From: Providencia stuartii
Lineage (GTDB): Bacteria > Pseudomonadota > Gammaproteobacteria > Enterobacterales > Enterobacteriaceae
Length of the DNA: 64,000 nt
Reading direction: 5' to 3'
Assembly (NCBI GenBank): GCA_900455155.1
Contig: UGUC01000004.1
Span: 558,001-622,000 of the forward strand
Made by a program: the position numbers and the translations under genes. Positions 54,226-64,000 of the stretch are shown here, piece by piece; within the stretch, counting starts at the first letter, position 1, and each line of letters opens with the position of its first letter. The notes below the pieces were generated by a model. It was not told the DNA's origin. It saw only the letters and a program-made list of their open reading frames with translations, and searched no databases.

Positions 54226-55359
54226 ATGTCGCCGATGTCTCCTACTATGCGTTATCAGCAGGCTCTTGCTGAAGGTCACTACCAGCCTGATGACGTACAA
54301 AAACGTGCTGTAGAGCGTTTAGATGAAATTTATCAGCAACTGATCGCGTCATCCTCTTCAAATGAACAAAAGGAAAAGCCTTCTGGGTTGAAAATGCGCT
54401 TAGAACGTCTACTAGGCAAAAAGCATGCTGCTGTGACTGAACCTGTACAAGGGTTATACATGTGGGGGGGAGTTGGCCGAGGTAAAACTTGGCTTATGGA
54501 TATGTTTTATGAAAGTTTACCGGGAAACCGGAAACTTCGTTTGCATTTTCATCGGTTTATGAAAAAAGTCCAAGAAGACTTGATGGCTCTGCAAGGTCAA
54601 GAAAACCCGCTAGATATTATTGCTGATGAGTTTAAAAAACAGACGGATGTCCTTTGTTTTGACGAGTTTTTTGTTTCTGATATCACGGATGCGATGATTT
54701 TAGGCACATTGCTTGAGGGGCTATTTGCCCGAGGCATCACGCTTATTGCGACATCCAATATTATCCCTGATGAGCTGTATCGTAATGGTCTGCAACGCGC
54801 TCGTTTTCTACCTGCAATTGAACAAATTAAAAAATATTGCGAAGTGATGAATGTTGATGCTGGGGTTGATTATCGGCTAAGAACATTAACTCAGGCTCAT
54901 CTTTTCCTCTCTCCAATAAATGAAGAAAATCGCCAGCATCTCAATGAAATTTTCGTGAAGCTGGCAGGTAAGCAAGGCGAACAACAACCTGTATTAGAAG
55001 TGAATCATCGCAAAATGCAGGCTATCAGCAGCGCAGAAGGGGTACTTGCGATTGGTTTTAAAGCATTGTGTGATGAGCCTCGTAGCCAAAATGACTATAT
55101 TTATCTAGCCAATTGTTATCACACTGTCATTTTATATGATGTGCTAGCGTTAGATTCCAAACAAGAAAATGCAGCACGGCGATTTTTGGCGTTAGTGGAT
55201 GAGTTTTATGAGCGTAAGGTTAAGTTGATCATTAACGCACAGGTGCCGATGGAATCGCTTTACCAAGGTAATTTATTAGCCTTTGAATATCAGCGCTGCC
55301 TTTCTCGTTTACAGGAAATGCAAAGCGAAGAGTATTTAAAGATCCCGCATTTGGCTTAA
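54226..55359 (+). CDS. zapE: Cell division ATPase ZapE
   Basis: The protein (377 residues) is an AFG1-type AAA ATPase that interacts with FtsZ under low oxygen. Walker A is GGVGRGKTW, and the Walker B region is DVLCFDEFFVSDITDAMILG, followed by sensor ATSN. E. coli ZapE is 375 residues. It starts MSPMSPTMRYQQALAEGHYQ. Confidence 0.94.
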   Translation: MSPMSPTMRYQQALAEGHYQPDDVQKRAVERLDEIYQQLIASSSSNEQKEKPSGLKMRLERLLGKKHAAVTEPVQGLYMWGGVGRGKTWLMDMFYESLPGNRKLRLHFHRFMKKVQEDLMALQGQENPLDIIADEFKKQTDVLCFDEFFVSDITDAMILGTLLEGLFARGITLIATSNIIPDELYRNGLQRARFLPAIEQIKKYCEVMNVDAGVDYRLRTLTQAHLFLSPINEENRQHLNEIFVKLAGKQGEQQPVLEVNHRKMQAISSAEGVLAIGFKALCDEPRSQNDYIYLANCYHTVILYDVLALDSKQENAARRFLALVDEFYERKVKLIINAQVPMESLYQGNLLAFEYQRCLSRLQEMQSEEYLKIPHLA

Positions 55360-55460
55360 GTCGATTAAATGCCGGCATGCTATTCGCACAAAAAAGACGC
55401 AGTTCACCGCGTGGTGAAAAAAAAATGTGTTTTGGGGTCGATTTTTATTGCTGACTTCTC

Positions 55461-56065
<605 letters not shown>

Positions 56066-56077
56066 TCGGGATTATAG

Positions 56078-56473
<396 letters not shown>

Positions 56474-56504
56474 TTTGTTGCCCTTTGGGCATAAAATTGA
56501 TGAC

Positions 56505-56531
56505 AAAACCCGTCTTTATGGCGGGTTTTTT
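56505..56531 (+). terminator. Rho-independent terminator of rplM-rpsI
   Basis: AAAACCCG and CGGGTTTT pair around TCTTTATGG and continue into TTTTTT, 32 bases past the rpsI stop. Confidence 0.85.
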
Positions 56532-57107
56532 ATTGCCTTGAATTTATCGTTGTGGGGGAGCGGATCTTTTAGGGGAATGGTATCCAATATGTTGTAACGC
56601 TTTATCTTTTTAGGCTGGAAGAGATTGAATATTATTTATTGTGGTGAAAAAGGGTAAGTGATTCGCTAATATAAATCTATTGCATATAAAAATTATGCAA
56701 ACAGTATATTGTTAGTCTCAATTACTGAGCTTTAGGTAATTTACTCACTTTTGAGAAAAACCATTTTCTTTCTGAAAGTGATAACTTTGGAGTTAACTTC
56801 AAGGTTTATATGCTAATAAGTTTTCATTAAGTATGTTAATGCTCTATTTTTTATGTTTTTATTTGTCTTAAAAGACATTTAGTTATGATTTTTTCATCAA
56901 CATCCCCCTAAGTTGCACAAAATCTGCTAGAATATGCGACTGCTTTTTATTTTCTTATTTCTCGCAGCATTATTGCGAGAGGGTTGTGCTGGCTTTCAAT
57001 ATGGATAAATGAGAGTTTTAGCACAGGGGATTTTAAAATGAGCGGGCTCGTAATTATTAAAAAACTTATTACAGTTTAGTTCATTTTTATGCAACTTGGA
57101 GGTTTTA
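56532..57107 (+). promoter_or_regulatory. rpsI-sspA gap with extended -10 promoter
   Basis: The 576 bases hold no gene. TGC-TAGAAT at 56925-56933 is an extended -10 box without a good -35, and would give sspA a leader of about 165 bases. The A/T-rich stretch 56640-56900 has no clear structure. Confidence 0.45.
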
Positions 57108-57749
57108 ATGGCTGTCGCTCCTAACAAACGTTCGGTAATGACATTATTTTCAGGGCCAACCGACATCTTTAGTCATCAAGTCCGTATCGTTTTGGCTGAG
57201 AAAGGGGTTAGCGTTGAGATTGAACATGTCGAACAAGGTCATCTGCCTCAAGATCTGATTGATCTAAACCCATACCAGAGTGTTCCTACTCTTGTTGACC
57301 GTGATCTGACCCTATATGACCCACATATCATCATGGAATACCTTGATGAGCGTTTCCCTCATCCTCCATTAATGCCTGTTTATCCAGTTGCGCGTGGTAC
57401 TAGCCGTCAACTGATGCATCGCATTGAAAAAGACTGGTATTCTCTGATGTACAAAATTGAGAAGGGAAGTGCACAGGAAGCCGATAACGCGCGTCGCCAA
57501 TTAGCTGAAGAGCTGATTGCGGTGTCACCCGTTTTTGCTGAAATGCCTTTCTTTATGAGCGAAGAGTTCAGTCTCGTTGATTGCTATTTAGCACCGCTAT
57601 TATGGCGTTTACCTGTATTGGGTATTGAACTGAAGCCTTCAAGCAGCAAGCACCTGCAAATGTATATGCAACGTGTTTTTGAACGTGACGCATTTTTGGC
57701 TTCACTGACTGAATTAGAGCGCGAAATGCGTCTTTCGGCACGAGGCTAA
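57108..57749 (+). CDS. sspA: Stringent starvation protein A
   Basis: The protein (213 residues from ATG 57108, MAVAPNKRSVMTLFSGPTD, after a GGAGG) is a glutathione-transferase-like RNA polymerase-associated factor needed for acid tolerance and stationary-phase expression. Family marks are FSHQVRIVLAEKGV and EYLDERFPHPPLMPVYPVARG. A TTG at 57096 opens a longer frame that overlaps the ribosome binding site and is rejected. sspB follows after five bases. Confidence 0.97.
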   Translation: MAVAPNKRSVMTLFSGPTDIFSHQVRIVLAEKGVSVEIEHVEQGHLPQDLIDLNPYQSVPTLVDRDLTLYDPHIIMEYLDERFPHPPLMPVYPVARGTSRQLMHRIEKDWYSLMYKIEKGSAQEADNARRQLAEELIAVSPVFAEMPFFMSEEFSLVDCYLAPLLWRLPVLGIELKPSSSKHLQMYMQRVFERDAFLASLTELEREMRLSARG

Positions 57750-57754
57750 GTGTC

Positions 57755-58249
57755 ATGATGGAAATGGCACCAATGACACCTCGACGCCCGTATCTGTTAC
57801 GCGCGCATTACGAGTGGCTGCTCGATAACGATATGACGCCGCATTTGGTAGTTGATGTCTCCGTTCCTAATACCAACGTACCAATGGAATTTGTTCGTGA
57901 TGGGCAAATTGTCTTGAACGTGGCGCCGCGTGCGGTTGGTAATTTTGAGATCACAAATGATGAAGTACGTTTTAACGCACGATTTGGTGGCGTACCTCGT
58001 CAGGTGTATGTTCCGATGGCTGCGATTATCGCTATCTACTCTCGTGAAAATGGGCTGGCATGATGTTCGAACCTGAAACAGCCTATGAAGAGCAATTATC
58101 AGGTGAGCCAGAAGTGGTTGAAGATAACCCAGCGGATAAACATCATGTTAGTTCACGAATCAGAGCCGACAAGTGATGAATCTACAGCATCGGATGATGA
58201 ACCAACGCCACCCCCTAAAGGTAGGCCATCTCTCAGAGTTATCAAATAG
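57755..58249 (+). CDS. sspB: ClpXP adaptor protein SspB, interrupted by one -1 and one +1 error
   Basis: SspB captures ssrA-tagged proteins and feeds them to ClpXP. The N-terminal substrate-binding domain (RRPYLLRAHYEWLLDNDMTPHLV) is intact. As printed the frame stops at 58063. Adding one G at 58052-58054 gives ENGAGMMFEPETAY. Removing one T at 58152-58153 then restores the acidic linker and the ClpX-binding tail PKGRPSLRVIK, ending at 58249. The repaired length is 164 residues (E. coli 165). The two opposite errors cancel, leaving a stretch read in the wrong frame. Confidence 0.88.
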
Positions 58250-58350
58250 TTGGTAAGTTATCTAGGTTAAAAAATAGAGGGAAGAGCATCTTCGACGCTG
58301 ATCAATAAAGAAAAAATTGGCGAAATGGCTGATGACCCTTTGAATATATA

Positions 58351-58387
58351 AAATCCGATATTAAGGAATATAATATCGGATTTTTTT
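58351..58387 (+). terminator. Rho-independent terminator of sspAB
   Basis: AAATCCGATATTA (58351-58363) pairs with its exact complement at 58371-58383 around AGGAATA, followed by TTTTTTT. It lies about 100 bases past the sspB stop. Confidence 0.88.
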
Positions 58388-58477
58388 ATGGTGTTGCTGA
58401 TTGAGTCTACTTACTTCTAGCATCGGTGATGCTGTCCACTCCTTATTAATTGAGATACACTAATTTATATTACCCAG

Positions 58478-58995
58478 TTAATCAGTAAGCTGCTTGCTAT
58501 CGCGTTCAAGAAGAACTACAGCATCAATTTTCCAGCCAGATAAACCTTTTTAATAATTCAACTAGCGATGCTGGGCGATACGTATAATTACTGAGAGCTA
58601 CTTTTACTTTGGCTTTATCTAGCCTCTTCTACAGTTATATTTCTTAGCCAAAAATCACATATATCTTGGGCACCAATATAATAATCCCAACTGATATCAC
58701 GAGAAGTGGATCTGATCTTTTATTCGTTGAGTGAGATAAATATCAATAATATTGTCACTTATTTCAACATAATCGGTATAGATAGCGATTAAATCATGCC
58801 GATAAACACTCTCAGTGACCTATTTAGGCGATCACTTCGAGATAGCCATTTGTATATTGATATTATCTTTATACAAATGGTTTTATTCGTAATTACGCAT
58901 AATTGAAAAATATTATCGAGAAAGAAAGCGTCTGATGAATTGTAGACTTTATTATCCCTTATCAGTAAATGAGACGAGTTACCCTCTATAGCCAT
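58478..58995 (-). pseudogene. Decayed protein gene with at least four frame shifts
   Basis: On the minus strand, protein-like segments lie in order but in changing frames. A first open frame from ATG 58995 (MAIEGNSSHLLIRDN) is followed by SVYRHDLIAIYTDYVEIS, then SWDYYIGAQDICDFWLRN, then KVKVALSNYTYRPASLVELL, then SGWKIDAVVLLERDSKQLTD before a TAA at 58478-58480. The original was probably about 165 residues and cytoplasmic. I do not recognise the family. Frame shifts are far denser here than the isolated indels elsewhere, so true decay is likely. Confidence 0.6.
58846..58880. repeat. Inverted repeat in the sspB-gltD region
   Basis: CCATTTGTATA (58846-58856) and TATACAAATGG (58870-58880) are perfect 11-base arms separated by 13 AT-rich bases, inside the decayed gene. 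Confidence 0.5.
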
Positions 58996-59338
58996 TTAAC
59001 GAAGCTTAAGGCTTAGATAAAATAGTATCGTGCTGTAGCACTTTAGATGGGACAAACACATATAGCTAAAATTACTAATAAGTAGTCGAAGCCGCTCATC
59101 AATATTTGTTATGAACGTTATATAACCATTCCTAATATAATGAAATAGCGGCTCTCATGACTATTGATAAATCGAACCGCACTATTTTTTATGGGTTTGT
59201 ATTTGTGTGATGAGATTGACTCGCGAGATAGATGATCTTTAGGTTGAAAACGAAACAAACTAGAAAACGCGAAAATCGGTGTTTTGCAATACATGGATAA
59301 GCCATAAAATCTAAATCCGATCAATATCCTGACAAGAA

Positions 59339-59367
59339 AATGCCAGTCAGTTTAGCTGACTGGCATT
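59339..59367 (-). terminator. Rho-independent terminator of gltBD
   Basis: AATGCCAGTCAG (59339-59350) pairs with its complement at 59356-59367 around TTTAG; on the minus strand TTTTCTT follows. It lies about 50 bases past the gltD stop. The 58996-59338 stretch before it holds no convincing gene. Confidence 0.82.
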
Positions 59368-59417
59368 AGGAGGGGGTATCACTACGGCCTATCGGTCGCT
59401 TACTAAGGCGTTAGCAA

Positions 59418-64000
<4,583 letters not shown>

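Noticed and set aside
59118..59324. 68-codon minus-strand frame downstream of gltD
   Set aside because: There is no ribosome binding site and the composition is low in complexity. The sequence does not continue the neighbouring decayed gene.

Overview
The window is a chromosomal segment from a gamma-proteobacterium of the Morganellaceae, most probably Providencia. The evidence is the Proteus/Providencia form of tryptophanase and its TnaC leader, enterobacterial gene order (prmA-dusB-fis, mreBCD-yhdE-rng-yhdP-tldD, lptBAC/kdsCD opposite mlaFEDCB-ibaG-murA, degQ-degS, rplM-rpsI-sspAB) and an AT-rich composition (about 40% G+C by eye, not computed). No tRNA, rRNA, CRISPR array or intact insertion sequence was seen.

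Layout. 1-5.1 kb: an accessory block with the end of an NCS1 permease, both ETF subunits, ETF:ubiquinone oxidoreductase, and a convergent HutC-type GntR regulator. 5.1-9.1 kb: a long AT-rich control region, then the tnaC-tnaA-tnaB operon for tryptophan uptake and breakdown to indole. 9.1-17.8 kb (minus strand): fis, dusB, prmA, panF, yhdT, yidG, yidH, accC, accB, aroQ and acuI. 18.4-29.3 kb (plus strand): mreBCD, yhdE, rng, yhdP, a nitrilase-family amidase and tldD. 29.3-35 kb: a variable block with a secreted barnase-type RNase and its barstar, an alpha/beta hydrolase, an uncharacterised 531-residue protein, a small tyrosine phosphatase overlapping an unknown gene, and a leucine-rich-repeat protein. 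35-45 kb: darP and pmbA, then the minus-strand rnk, ptsO-rapZ-ptsN-hpf-rpoN and lptB-lptA-lptC-kdsC-kdsD. 45.5-50.4 kb: mlaFEDCB, ibaG and murA. 50.5-54 kb (minus): degS, degQ and yhcB. 54.2-58.2 kb: zapE, rplM-rpsI and sspA-sspB. 58.2-59.4 kb: a decayed gene. 59.4-64 kb (minus): gltD and gltB, with gltB running off the right edge.

Functional themes are envelope biogenesis (Lpt LPS transport, Kdo synthesis, Mla lipid transport, MurA, Mre, YhdP, DegS/DegQ), nitrogen metabolism (RpoN, nitrogen PTS, glutamate synthase, tryptophanase) and translation/ribosome factors.

A caution dominates the window. Fourteen one-base indels, nearly all in short homopolymers, break eight genes (ETF-QO, tnaB, yhdP, mlaF, mlaD, degS, sspB, gltB). 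In every case undoing one base restores the full conserved protein. They look like sequencing or assembly errors, not pseudogenes, so coordinates for these genes span the interruptions. The 58.5-59.0 kb remnant is different and looks truly decayed.
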